Positions 14,695-22,020 of a DNA stretch of 38,250 bases are shown here, in pieces; within the stretch, counting starts at the first letter, position 1; every line of letters starts with the position of its first letter. Made by a program: the position numbers and the translations under genes. The stretch covers positions 1-38,250 of IMG/VR virus record IMGVR_UViG_3300019776_000417. One strand, written 5' to 3'. Under the pieces are notes generated by a model. It saw only the letters and a program-made list of their open reading frames with translations, searched no databases and was not told the origin of the DNA. The DNA comes from a virus.

Positions 14695-15173
14695 CGGATC
14701 ACCCCCTTGGCTTGCAGCTCGGCCAGGAATCGGTCGCGCATGGCGTCCTGCGCCTGCGGCATGGCCGAGATTGCCGGGCGCACGAAGGGCCGCGCTGCGA
14801 CCTGCTTGGGCGCCGGCAGCGGCCGGTCTTTGTGCGTCGTGAAGCGCCGGGTCTGCGGGTCATAGGTGACCTCGTAGCGCATCAGGTGCCCGAACTCCAC
14901 GAGGTGTCCATGCGGGGCCTTCTTGGCGTTCCAGCTGATGTGGTACGTGGCATGCCCCTGGCCGCTGTTGTTCTTGCTGTATGCCTGGTAGATGCTGCGC
15001 GCCAGGTTGCCGCTGTGGCGCCTGATGCCGGCCACGTTGCGCTGCACCGCCTCGTACAGCACCTGTGCGCCGGCCTGCGCTGCCGGCCGCGTGGCCGCCT
15101 CCACCGCCGCAGCGTCAGCGTCGATGCCGGCCAGTAGCTCGTCGGTATTGAGCTTGAGCGCAAAGCCGGTCAT
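14691..15173 (-). CDS. HK97 gp10-like head-tail connector protein, 160 aa
   Basis: ATG 15173 overlaps the previous gene by 4 bases; longer frames are shadows of that gene. The protein shows the HK97 gp10 (tail-joining) pattern: an N-terminal helix-rich region (LLAGIDADAAAVEAATRPAAQAGAQVLYEAVQRNV), then GNLARSIYQAYSKNN, and the GHLVEFGHLMRYEV block typical of the family. The C-terminus is PFVRPAISAMPQAQDAM with a final helix. It takes part in neck assembly between the connector and the tail terminator. Confidence 0.9.
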   Translation of the reverse strand: MTGFALKLNTDELLAGIDADAAAVEAATRPAAQAGAQVLYEAVQRNVAGIRRHSGNLARSIYQAYSKNNSGQGHATYHISWNAKKAPHGHLVEFGHLMRYEVTYDPQTRRFTTHKDRPLPAPKQVAARPFVRPAISAMPQAQDAMRDRFLAELQAKGVIR

Positions 15174-15478
15174 GACGTCGCCTTGCACACCAGGTGCATG
15201 TACAGCCGCTCCACCTCGTCGGGCAGTACGGCCTCGATGTCGTACAGCGCGGCGCCGTGCACCACACGCATGGCCGGCGTGATGCCGGCGCGCTTGCGCA
15301 CCTTGATGGACACACGCACCACCGACACCTCGGCGCCGGCCTTGATCGTCTCCAGCCCGCTGGGGTGCCGAATCTCGGCCCACACGGTGCAGACGTCGGC
15401 CCAGGTCTCCAGCGGCTGGCCGTGGGCGTCCTCGCCGGCTGCGCGCTGACGGATCACGATCTGGCTGTTCAGTGCCAC
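15170..15478 (-). CDS. Head closure protein (SPP1 gp16/HK97-type adaptor), 102 aa
   Basis: This is a small beta-barrel protein typical of phage head-tail adaptors. It has NSQIVIRQRAAGEDAHGQPLETWADVCTVWAEIRH, where the run from a Gly-containing loop to W.E is the family hallmark, then AGITPAMRVVHGAALYDIEAVLP. Its role is closing the portal channel after packaging. It overlaps the preceding gene by 10 bases and the next by 4, in the standard connector gene order. Confidence 0.9.
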   Translation of the reverse strand: MALNSQIVIRQRAAGEDAHGQPLETWADVCTVWAEIRHPSGLETIKAGAEVSVVRVSIKVRKRAGITPAMRVVHGAALYDIEAVLPDEVERLYMHLVCKATS

Positions 15479-16515
15479 AGCCGCTCCCGGTCCAGCAGTC
15501 GGTCAAACAGGGGGTTGGTCTGCATCGCCCCGCGCTGCGCCGCGTCGGGGGTGTTGATCCAGACGCTGACCAGGGCCTTGATGTAGAGCTTCACCGACTC
15601 GGGCACCTGCGCGGCGCTGGTGGGCCCGGCGGTCAGGTCAACCCGCACGCGGGCGCCCACCGCGCGCACGCCCAGCGCGGGCCAGGCGGTGCCCACGGCC
15701 GGCGCGATGACGGTGCCGGCGCCTTGCGCGGCCCACTCGAAAGCCAGCGGGTCGAGCGTGGCCCAGGTGGTGCCGTCCCAGTAGGTGACGGCCACGGCGC
15801 GCGGCTCGGCCACGTACAGCAGGTCGGTGCTGGCGGGCCAGTCGGTCAGCTCCACGCGCTCGGTGGTGTCTCGGTACAGGCGGCCGGTGATCTGCTCGGC
15901 CTGCTCGCGCGCCATCGTGATGAGGCCCTCGATGAGCGCATCCATGCCGCTGTCGGCCAGCTCCAGTCGGGCTGCGGTCTTGGCTTCGGTCAGCGTGACG
16001 GGCTCGTCGAACGGAGCCGGGTCGCTGATGGTGGCCACCACCGCCCCGGTGCCCACGATGGCGCCCGTGCCTGCCACAGATGCGGTCACGTCAATGCCCG
16101 CACCGCCGCTGACGGTGACCGACACGGCGCCGGTGCCGATGATGGTGCCGGTTCCGGCGACGGAGGCGGTGCGATCGGCGGGCACGCCCACCAGCACGGT
16201 GGCCGTCGACGTGCCCAGGTCAGCCCCATCCGCGAAAAGCCGGTAGGTGAAGGTGTAGGTGCCGTCCGTTGCGACGCTGAAGTCGAAGCTGCCGTCTTCG
16301 TAGGCAAAGAAGGTGCCGGCCGCGGGCGGGGTGACGATCAGGCCGCGGATTTCCTTGGCATCGTCGGCGCCCGACAGGTCGTTGTACAGGTAGCCGGCAC
16401 CGTGCACACCCGTGGCCGTGGTGGCGCGGATGATCGACCCGAGCACGCCCAGGCCGCGGTTGCCGACGACGCAGGCGCCTGCGATCAGACTGGTGGTGGA
16501 GACACGGCAGCTCAT
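15469..16515 (-). CDS. Head-tail connector (gp6-like) with N-terminal Ig-like/repeat extension, 348 aa
   Basis: The C-terminal about 185 residues are a gp6/phiE125 gp8-like connector: DEPVTLTEAKTAARLELADSGMDALIEGLITMAREQAEQITGRLY, then ERVELTDWP, and PESVKLYIKALVSVWINTP near the end. The N-terminal about 160 residues are different. They are beta-rich with an Ig/PKD-like segment (GSFDFSVATDGTYTFTYRLFADG). Two copies of an AGTG-type repeat follow (TASVAGTGTIIGTGAVSVTVS, then TASVAGTGAIVGTGAVVATIS). Normal connectors of this family are about 100-200 residues, so this is an unusual fusion that would place a decorative domain at the head-tail neck. The frame is continuous through both parts. Confidence 0.85.
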   Translation of the reverse strand: MSCRVSTTSLIAGACVVGNRGLGVLGSIIRATTATGVHGAGYLYNDLSGADDAKEIRGLIVTPPAAGTFFAYEDGSFDFSVATDGTYTFTYRLFADGADLGTSTATVLVGVPADRTASVAGTGTIIGTGAVSVTVSGGAGIDVTASVAGTGAIVGTGAVVATISDPAPFDEPVTLTEAKTAARLELADSGMDALIEGLITMAREQAEQITGRLYRDTTERVELTDWPASTDLLYVAEPRAVAVTYWDGTTWATLDPLAFEWAAQGAGTVIAPAVGTAWPALGVRAVGARVRVDLTAGPTSAAQVPESVKLYIKALVSVWINTPDAAQRGAMQTNPLFDRLLDRERLWH

Positions 16516-16519
16516 GGCG

Positions 16520-18007
16520 TCAGCTCGCGGTCAAGGTTTCCAGGCCCTCGGCACCGTCTGCCGTGGCCCGCCACACCACACGGTAGGCCGTGGCCACCGT
16601 GAGGGACGCGTCCGTGAAGGCCGCCACCCCGGTGCTGCCGTTGCTCGTCAGGCCGGTCTTCTTGAGCACCAAGGCGCCGGTGGTTCGGTCGTGCACAAAG
16701 GCCTCGAAGGCTACGCCCAGCAGCAGGCTGCCGGTGTTGTTCTTCAAGGGTGAGCTGGTGAGGGTGGCGCCGGCCGCCGCCGTGGTCACGCTGGTGGACA
16801 GCACCGGCGTGCTGAGGTTGCCGGCGCCGTCCACGGCACGCACGCGCACGGCGTAGGTGGTGCCGGCGGTGCGGCCCGTCACGCTCACCGCATCCGTCAG
16901 CACCGGCGTCCAGCTCGTGCCGCCGTCCAGGCTGTAGTCATACCCGGTGATGCCCACGTTGTCGGTGGCGGGCGGCCAGTCGAGGTCGAAGCTCGTCTGC
17001 GTGATGTTGGCCACCGTGATGGTGCCCGTGAGCACCGGCAGGGTGGTATCACCTGCGGCACCGGTGCTCTGCGTGACCGACAGGGCCGGCGTGCTGACGT
17101 TGCCGGCTGCGTCCTTGGCGCGCACCTGGATGGTGTAGCTGGTGCTGGCCGTCAGGCCGGTGAAGGTGCGGGCCGTGGTGGTGTTGCCGGTGTCCGTCCA
17201 GCTGCTGCCGCCGTTGATGCTGACCTCGTAGCTGGTGACGCCCACCGCGTCGGAACCGGCCGGCCAGGTGACGGCGATGCTGGTGGCGGTGACGGTGCCG
17301 ACCGTGATCGCACCCGTGAGCGTGGGCGGGGTGGCGTCGACACCGAAGGTGGTGGCCACCGCAAAGCCCATGTGGTCGCCATACGCGGCAGTGCTGCCCC
17401 AGGTGGCCTGCACGTCCACCGAGCCCGACGCGGCATCGCTGCGCTCGTAGCACGCCACCACGCTGGTGATGGCCGGGAACCAGGCCTCGGAGAATGCCAG
17501 CGTGGCGGGCGACACCGCCGTGCCGGCCGTGGCCTCACCCTGGCGCATCAGCGCGAAGGCCGACTGAGCGGCGGTCTTGCTGACCGTGACGGTGCGCGTC
17601 AGCGTGATCGTGCCGGGTGCCGGGGTGACGCCGTTGATCAGCGACAGGTCGCCGCCGTCGGCGTCGATCAAGTTGAAGGCGAAGATGCCGGGCCGCGTAG
17701 CACCGGATGACAGCGTAGCGACAATGGCCTGATTGCCGGAAGGCAGCGACGAGCCGGCCAGCCACCACAACTGCCACAGGGCCTCCGTGCCGCCTGAGCG
17801 GGAGGGGCCGGCCGTCATTGCCACACCGCCGCAGGTCACGCCGGTGACGGTCAAGCCCGACGACACCGAGTGCGTGTCCACCACAGCGATGACCATGCGG
17901 CCGGGGCCCGTGCCGCATGGGTGCGCGGCGATCGTTTTGGTGGCGGCGAAGTTGCTGTCGATGGGGGTCGAGGACTTCGACCCTGCGACGAATACCGGAC
18001 GTGCCAT
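16520..18007 (-). CDS. Virion surface protein with two fibronectin type III domains, 495 aa
   Basis: The N-terminal about 225 residues are beta-rich and resemble small phage structural proteins beginning MARPVFVAG. Two FN3 domains follow, near residues 228-315 and 320-410. Each has the Trp-Pro core (VTWPAGSDAVGVTSYEVS; LDWPPATDNVGITGYDYS) and the terminal YTIQVRAKDAAGNVS or YAVRVRAVDGAGNLS strand. The C-terminal about 80 residues form another beta domain. FN3 and Ig domains on phage heads and tails bind surface carbohydrates weakly in known examples. Position between the hydrolase and the connector genes suggests head or neck decoration. No secretion signal is present. Confidence 0.85.
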   Translation of the reverse strand: MARPVFVAGSKSSTPIDSNFAATKTIAAHPCGTGPGRMVIAVVDTHSVSSGLTVTGVTCGGVAMTAGPSRSGGTEALWQLWWLAGSSLPSGNQAIVATLSSGATRPGIFAFNLIDADGGDLSLINGVTPAPGTITLTRTVTVSKTAAQSAFALMRQGEATAGTAVSPATLAFSEAWFPAITSVVACYERSDAASGSVDVQATWGSTAAYGDHMGFAVATTFGVDATPPTLTGAITVGTVTATSIAVTWPAGSDAVGVTSYEVSINGGSSWTDTGNTTTARTFTGLTASTSYTIQVRAKDAAGNVSTPALSVTQSTGAAGDTTLPVLTGTITVANITQTSFDLDWPPATDNVGITGYDYSLDGGTSWTPVLTDAVSVTGRTAGTTYAVRVRAVDGAGNLSTPVLSTSVTTAAAGATLTSSPLKNNTGSLLLGVAFEAFVHDRTTGALVLKKTGLTSNGSTGVAAFTDASLTVATAYRVVWRATADGAEGLETLTAS

Positions 18008-18016
18008 GTGGGGGCC

Positions 18017-19240
18017 TTAGAAGCTGACCGTCACCCAGGTGTTGGCACCGGGGATCGTGACGAGTTGCGGCGTGGGGTTGCCGGTGTAGATCGGCGACTT
18101 GGGCTTGACTTTCACCGTGCAGGCGCTGCTGATGTGCGTGACCTGGCAGGACCAGGCACCGGCGCTCTCGGTGACGTTGCGGAAGGACAGGCCGGCGTTG
18201 ATGCCGCCCGTCAGGTCTACCGCGGGGTTGCCGTCCAGGCTGTGCTCGCTGAACACGGGGTAGCCCTTGCCCAGCTCGAACATGCCGTAGGGGTAGCTGG
18301 CGGTGATCTGCGACAGGATGTCGCCGCTGCCGTGGTTGCCGTCGTTCCAGACGAAGGCGAACCCGCGCCCGGTGGCGCGCATGGCGGCCACGGCGTCGAT
18401 GTGGTCCTGAAACGGCATGTAGCCGTCGTTGCGGCCCACGCACCAGCCGACCCAGGGCATGGTGTTGGCCGTGTTCGATGCGTAGGCGATGATGTCCAGA
18501 TGCGACTGCACGGTGCCGGCTGGCGATGCCCGGTCCCACAGCGCCGGGGACGCGCCGAACAGGTAGCGCTGGATGGCAGTGGCCCAGGAGAACACCGCCA
18601 CGGCGCCCGCCGTCTCGGACGAGCGCCAGCGCGGGCGGCTGGGGTACAGCGCGGCGAACTTGTCGGCCCGGCGCACGCCGTAGGTCATGGTGCCCCAGCC
18701 GCCCATGCTGCCGCCGGTCAGGTAGCGCTTGGTGGGGCTGAGGTTCGCCGCCTGGTTGGCCTCGATCCAGGCCAGCATCGCGTCCAGCCGCTGCTCGGTG
18801 TACAAGCACAGCTTGCCGGTGTTGGCGTTGCTGGCCACGTTGGGGCTGCTGTCGATCCAGCCCAGCCACAGCGACTCGCGGATCGCGCCCGACGCATAGG
18901 GCGGCAACTGCCGGTCATGGGGGTAGACCATGGTGATGCGCGCACCGGACGAGTCCACCCCGCCGCGCACCAGCGCGAAGTTGAAGACGTTGGTGGTGTC
19001 GTAGCTCAGGTCCGAGCTGCAGGCGGCCGAGCAGTTGATGCCGCTGGTGGTCTGCGCCGTGCCGCTGCCGTGGAGCTGCAGCACCATGGTCTGGTCGGGC
19101 GTGGTGAACGGCACCACCGAGTCAGTCGACACGATGTTGACCGACGAGAAGCCAGGCGGCGGCGCCACGGGCGCAGCACGTCCACCGCGCACCGTGGCGC
19201 CGCTCGCGGCGGTGTAGCTGTCAGCGGTAGGCGTGGCCAT
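18017..19240 (-). CDS. Alpha/beta hydrolase inside the structural operon, 407 aa
   Basis: The protein has an esterase/peptidase-type alpha/beta hydrolase core. The nucleophile elbow is GGSMGG with Ser178. Asp272 (GRNDGY) and His303 (NDGNHGSGD) lie in the right order to complete a triad. The oxyanion region may be MVLQLHGSG near residue 52. The first 25 residues (MATPTADSYTAASGATVRGGR) copy the start used by phage virion proteins, not an export signal. The last about 75 residues form a beta-sandwich tail. Genes on both sides are structural, so it is probably carried on the particle. Substrates could be acetylated capsule, lipopolysaccharide or a polyester; the sequence does not say which. Confidence 0.85.
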   Translation of the reverse strand: MATPTADSYTAASGATVRGGRAAPVAPPPGFSSVNIVSTDSVVPFTTPDQTMVLQLHGSGTAQTTSGINCSAACSSDLSYDTTNVFNFALVRGGVDSSGARITMVYPHDRQLPPYASGAIRESLWLGWIDSSPNVASNANTGKLCLYTEQRLDAMLAWIEANQAANLSPTKRYLTGGSMGGWGTMTYGVRRADKFAALYPSRPRWRSSETAGAVAVFSWATAIQRYLFGASPALWDRASPAGTVQSHLDIIAYASNTANTMPWVGWCVGRNDGYMPFQDHIDAVAAMRATGRGFAFVWNDGNHGSGDILSQITASYPYGMFELGKGYPVFSEHSLDGNPAVDLTGGINAGLSFRNVTESAGAWSCQVTHISSACTVKVKPKSPIYTGNPTPQLVTIPGANTWVTVSF

Positions 19241-19243
19241 CGG

Positions 19244-19603
19244 TCAGGCGGCGGCGTGCGCCAGGGTGGCCGAGGTGATCTGCACCGTCTGCCCGGCCGT
19301 GATGGACAGCGCCGACAGGATGACCTGTGCGCCGCTGCCGGCCAGGTCGACCGTCATCGCGCCTTTGTGGTTGTCGCCACCGGCAGTGCGGTAGCGGGCG
19401 CTGGCCACGGTGCCACTGGCGGCCGCCGTCACGGTCTTGGGGAAGCCGCTCATGGTGGTGACGGCGCCCGACGCGGTGGGCGTGCCCGTGCCGGCAGAGG
19501 CGACGACGGCGCCGCCAGCATCCAGCAGGTCGATGGTGCCGCCGGCCAGGGCGGTGGCCGAGGCGGAGGCGAAAAGGGCCAGGGCGTTGGCGGAGAAGGT
19601 CAT
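19244..19603 (-). CDS. Small beta-rich virion-associated protein, 119 aa
   Basis: The protein is Ala/Gly/Thr-rich and almost entirely beta, with a short helical start (MTFSANALALFASASATAL) and strands such as GTIDLLDAGGAVVASA. It resembles a class of small phage proteins encoded next to head decoration genes whose function is not established. It could be a decoration protein bound to the capsid lattice or an attachment module for the hydrolase and FN3 proteins that follow. ATG 19603 follows the previous gene after 21 bases with a GGAG ribosome site. Confidence 0.7.
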   Translation of the reverse strand: MTFSANALALFASASATALAGGTIDLLDAGGAVVASAGTGTPTASGAVTTMSGFPKTVTAAASGTVASARYRTAGGDNHKGAMTVDLAGSGAQVILSALSITAGQTVQITSATLAHAAA

Positions 19604-19624
19604 GGGTGGGGCTCCGTGTGCCGA

Positions 19625-19972
19625 TCAGGCCAGCAGATCGGCCAGGGCCGACTCGACCTCGAGGATCTTCTTGCCGAGGGCAGCGGCGGTGTCGGGGTCG
19701 GCCTTGGTCTGCAGGTCTTGCAGCTGGGCGATCTCGACGCGCTTCGCATCAACGGCCGTAGCCAGCTCCTCGGCCGCGACCTCGATGGCGCTGCGGACCA
19801 CAGCCGCGCCGGACTCACGGGCATAGGCCACGGCGTCCTTGTGCGGATCGACAGATCCATCGGCGGCCAGCGCCTTGATGAGGGAGGCCTCGGCCTCGAC
19901 CAGTTGCTCGGCCTTGAGCGCGTGCAGCGGCACGTCGCACAGCACGCGCGCGGGGATGAGTTTTCCTGCCAT
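19625..19972 (-). CDS. Small head-operon protein, 115 aa
   Basis: ATG 19972 follows a hairpin downstream of the capsid gene. The N-terminal half (KLIPARVLCDVPLHALKAEQLVEAEASLIKALAADGSVDPHKDAVAYA) matches a recurring pattern in phages, where a short protein with strands and the motif LVEA..A.IKAL..DG.VD occurs right after the capsid gene. The C-terminal half is a coiled helix rich in Ala/Glu/Leu. It may be a capsid accessory or head-completion factor; no function is known to me. Confidence 0.72.
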   Translation of the reverse strand: MAGKLIPARVLCDVPLHALKAEQLVEAEASLIKALAADGSVDPHKDAVAYARESGAAVVRSAIEVAAEELATAVDAKRVEIAQLQDLQTKADPDTAAALGKKILEVESALADLLA

Positions 19973-20006
19973 GGTGGATTCCTGTCTGAGTGGTAGGTGT
20001 TCCAGC

Positions 20007-20029
20007 GCCCGCCGCGCATGGCGGCGGGC
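20007..20029 (-). terminator. Strong hairpin after the capsid gene
   Basis: GCCCGCCGC (20007-20015) pairs perfectly with GCGGCGGGC (20021-20029) around GCATG, in the gap between the capsid stop and the next ATG. It lacks a T-run, so it may act as a 3' stability element or weak terminator that keeps capsid mRNA abundant relative to distal genes. Confidence 0.45.
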
Positions 20030-20046
20030 TGTCTCGGTGCCGTCGA

Positions 20047-21237
20047 TCAGGTGGCCGAGTGCTTGTAGGTCTTCACCGCAGCGGTATCCAGCAGGTTGCC
20101 GCCGGAGCGTGCCCAGGCCAGGAAGCCGACTTGGCCCAGCTTCATGTAGGCGCTGTCATCGAACCGGAACAGCGTGACCTCCATGGCGTCACGGATCAGG
20201 TACTTCTTGTGGCTACCGAAGCTGGCCGACACCGCATTGGCCGCGGGCGCCGGCATGTCGTTGTTGATGTTGATCGGGTAGCCCAGCAGCTGGTCGGGCA
20301 TGCCGGCCGACAGGCCGCTGTCGTAGCTGGGAGTCCAGATCGGACGGCCGGCCGTGTCTTTGATCTTGCGGACCACCTTGCGCAGGGTCTGTCCGAACTG
20401 CCAGCCGACATCGGGTTCGTCCAGGTAGGCGATGTCCAGGGAGTCCACCAGGTCGACCAGGTCGTCGTAGATGATGGTCAGCGTCTGGCCGGTGGTGCCG
20501 GTCTTGCCCACCGAGGCCGCCACGGTGATGCCGAAGGGCTCACCGGTGCCGCTGCCGATGCTGTACTTCTGGTTCTGGATGCGGCCGATGCGCTGGCGCA
20601 GGCGCGCATTGACCATGGCCACCACATCGATCTGCGAGTCCTGCAGCAGCTCGATGGGCACGGTGATGATCTTCGATCCGAACTTGAAGGTGTTCACCGG
20701 CACGGTGCCAAAGCTGGCGTCGGCTGCGGTGGCGGTGACGTTCTGCGCGATCACTTCACCGACTTCAGCCGTGCCGTCGGAGCTGGGCCAGCTCATGTCG
20801 GCGCCGTTCTCGGTGACCACACGGTCGGCCACCCGCCGCATGCCACCGAAGTCCTTCATCGCATCGATGAAGGTCGATGCCACCGAGGTCTGGACGGTGT
20901 AGCCGCCCTGAGAGCCGGTGGTGGTGCTCATGGTGTTCCGCACCGTCGCGATCTCCTCCGGGCTCATGTCCTTGAAGGCCTTGCGCAGGAAGATCTCCAC
21001 GCCGGCGACGTTCTTGGTGTCGCCGCCTTCCTTCTTGGGTGCGTGCTTCTCGGCACGGGCGTCCAGCATCTTCTGGTGGGCACTGATCTGGTTGTCGATG
21101 CGCTCCATCTCTTCGACATGGCCGTCGAAGCTGGCCTGGTCGTCCTTGGTCCAGACCTGTTCGCCCTTGTCGGCGAGCAGCTTGTTGGCGAGGCGCGAGA
21201 TTTCGGTCTTGCGCTCGCGCAGGGCTTGAATGCTCAT
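20047..21237 (-). CDS. Major capsid protein, HK97 gp5 family, 396 aa
   Basis: The layout is the HK97 one. The N-terminal about 100 residues are a coiled-coil scaffolding (delta) region (LRERKTEISRLANKLLADKG to AEKHAPKKEGG). The capsid fold begins near FLRKAFKDMSPEE and runs through STTTGSQGGYTVQTSVAS (N-arm), RRVADRVVTENG, FGSKIITVPIELLQDS and IGSGTGEPFGI. The C-terminal domain has LGYPININNDMP and YLIRDAMEVTLFRFDD. The delta region would be removed by the ClpP-like protease encoded just upstream. It has a strong AAGGAA ribosome site and an intrinsic terminator 27 bases upstream of the ATG. Confidence 0.97.
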   Translation of the reverse strand: MSIQALRERKTEISRLANKLLADKGEQVWTKDDQASFDGHVEEMERIDNQISAHQKMLDARAEKHAPKKEGGDTKNVAGVEIFLRKAFKDMSPEEIATVRNTMSTTTGSQGGYTVQTSVASTFIDAMKDFGGMRRVADRVVTENGADMSWPSSDGTAEVGEVIAQNVTATAADASFGTVPVNTFKFGSKIITVPIELLQDSQIDVVAMVNARLRQRIGRIQNQKYSIGSGTGEPFGITVAASVGKTGTTGQTLTIIYDDLVDLVDSLDIAYLDEPDVGWQFGQTLRKVVRKIKDTAGRPIWTPSYDSGLSAGMPDQLLGYPININNDMPAPAANAVSASFGSHKKYLIRDAMEVTLFRFDDSAYMKLGQVGFLAWARSGGNLLDTAAVKTYKHSAT

Positions 21238-21263
21238 GATGTTCCTTTCAGGTGGTGAGCAAG

Positions 21264-21285
21264 AAAAAGCCGCCTCTGGGGCGGC
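21264..21285 (-). terminator. Intrinsic terminator ahead of the capsid gene
   Basis: On the minus strand, GCCGCC and GGCGGC pair across a 5-base loop, followed by five T residues (plus-strand A-tract 21264-21268). It lies between the protease and capsid genes, only 27 bases before the capsid ATG. Its tail and the following leader resemble those at the tail-tube terminator (GGCGG-TTTTT-CTTGC and a shared CTGAAAGG ribosome site). Confidence 0.85.
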
Positions 21286-21309
21286 ATGGTTCGCTGCGCG
21301 GCGAGCGCG

Positions 21310-22020
21310 TCAGGCGATCTGGAGCAGCTGCAGCCGGCGGGCGTTTGCTGCGTGCAGGGCAGCCAGGTTCGGTGCAGGCGCCTGCATCTCTTCGGGCGGC
21401 GGGGCGTTGAGGTACGCCTTCAGGTTCCAGACGGCGAGCTGGGCCTGGTTCTTGGTGTTTTCAACCAGCTGATCGGCGAACTTGTGTTCCAGCGCCTGCT
21501 CGGCCGTGAACCAGGTCTCGGCATCCATCCACTGGCTGATCTGCTTGGCATCGATGCCGGTCTTGCGGGCGTACTCGGCCGCCAGCTCCGTGTCGAAGCC
21601 ATCGAGCAGATTGGCCATGGCCCGGTGGTCGTTCTTGTCACCCATGGTGAAGGACCAGCCGTTGTGGATCATGTAGCGCGAGCCCTTGAGCATCTGCACA
21701 CCGTTGGCGGACATGCTGACGATGGTGGCAGCGCTTGCGGCCACGCCTTCGATCAGGGCTGTGACCTTGCCGGCGTAGCCGGCGATGACGCCCTGCATCT
21801 CGCGCGCCTCGAACACATCGCCGCCCGGGCTGTTGATGTGCAGCGTCACGTCGGCGCCTGCCGCAACTGCAAAGGCCTCGCGCAAGGCCGTCGCGCTGAT
21901 GCCGTAGTCGGCCGAGATCACGCCCTTGAGATACACGTCAGCGGCGGTCCCCACGATCTCGCAGTGCAGAGCGGCAGGGGTAGCTGCGTTGTCCAGCAGC
22001 AGTTGGATGAGCTTCTTCAT
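21310..22020 (-). CDS. Prohead protease, ClpP/S49-like, 236 aa
   Basis: This is a ClpP-fold head maturation protease. Visible family elements are the substrate strand TLHINSPGGDVFEA (about 58-71), the nucleophile region EGVAASAATIVSM with Ser96, and RYMIHNGW with His119. A later Asp in the MDAETWFTAEQALE region completes the usual layout. It would cut the capsid delta domain and itself during maturation. The C-terminal tail (APPPEEMQAPAPN and a helix) is typical of self-processing ends. Its ATG overlaps the portal stop by 4 bases; the capsid gene follows after a terminator. Confidence 0.95.
   Translation of the reverse strand: MKKLIQLLLDNAATPAALHCEIVGTAADVYLKGVISADYGISATALREAFAVAAGADVTLHINSPGGDVFEAREMQGVIAGYAGKVTALIEGVAASAATIVSMSANGVQMLKGSRYMIHNGWSFTMGDKNDHRAMANLLDGFDTELAAEYARKTGIDAKQISQWMDAETWFTAEQALEHKFADQLVENTKNQAQLAVWNLKAYLNAPPPEEMQAPAPNLAALHAANARRLQLLQIA

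Noticed and set aside
17870-19996. A 708-codon plus-strand frame opposite the FN3, hydrolase and decoration genes
   Set aside because: It spans several independent minus-strand genes and has shadow composition; no ribosome site or domain pattern.
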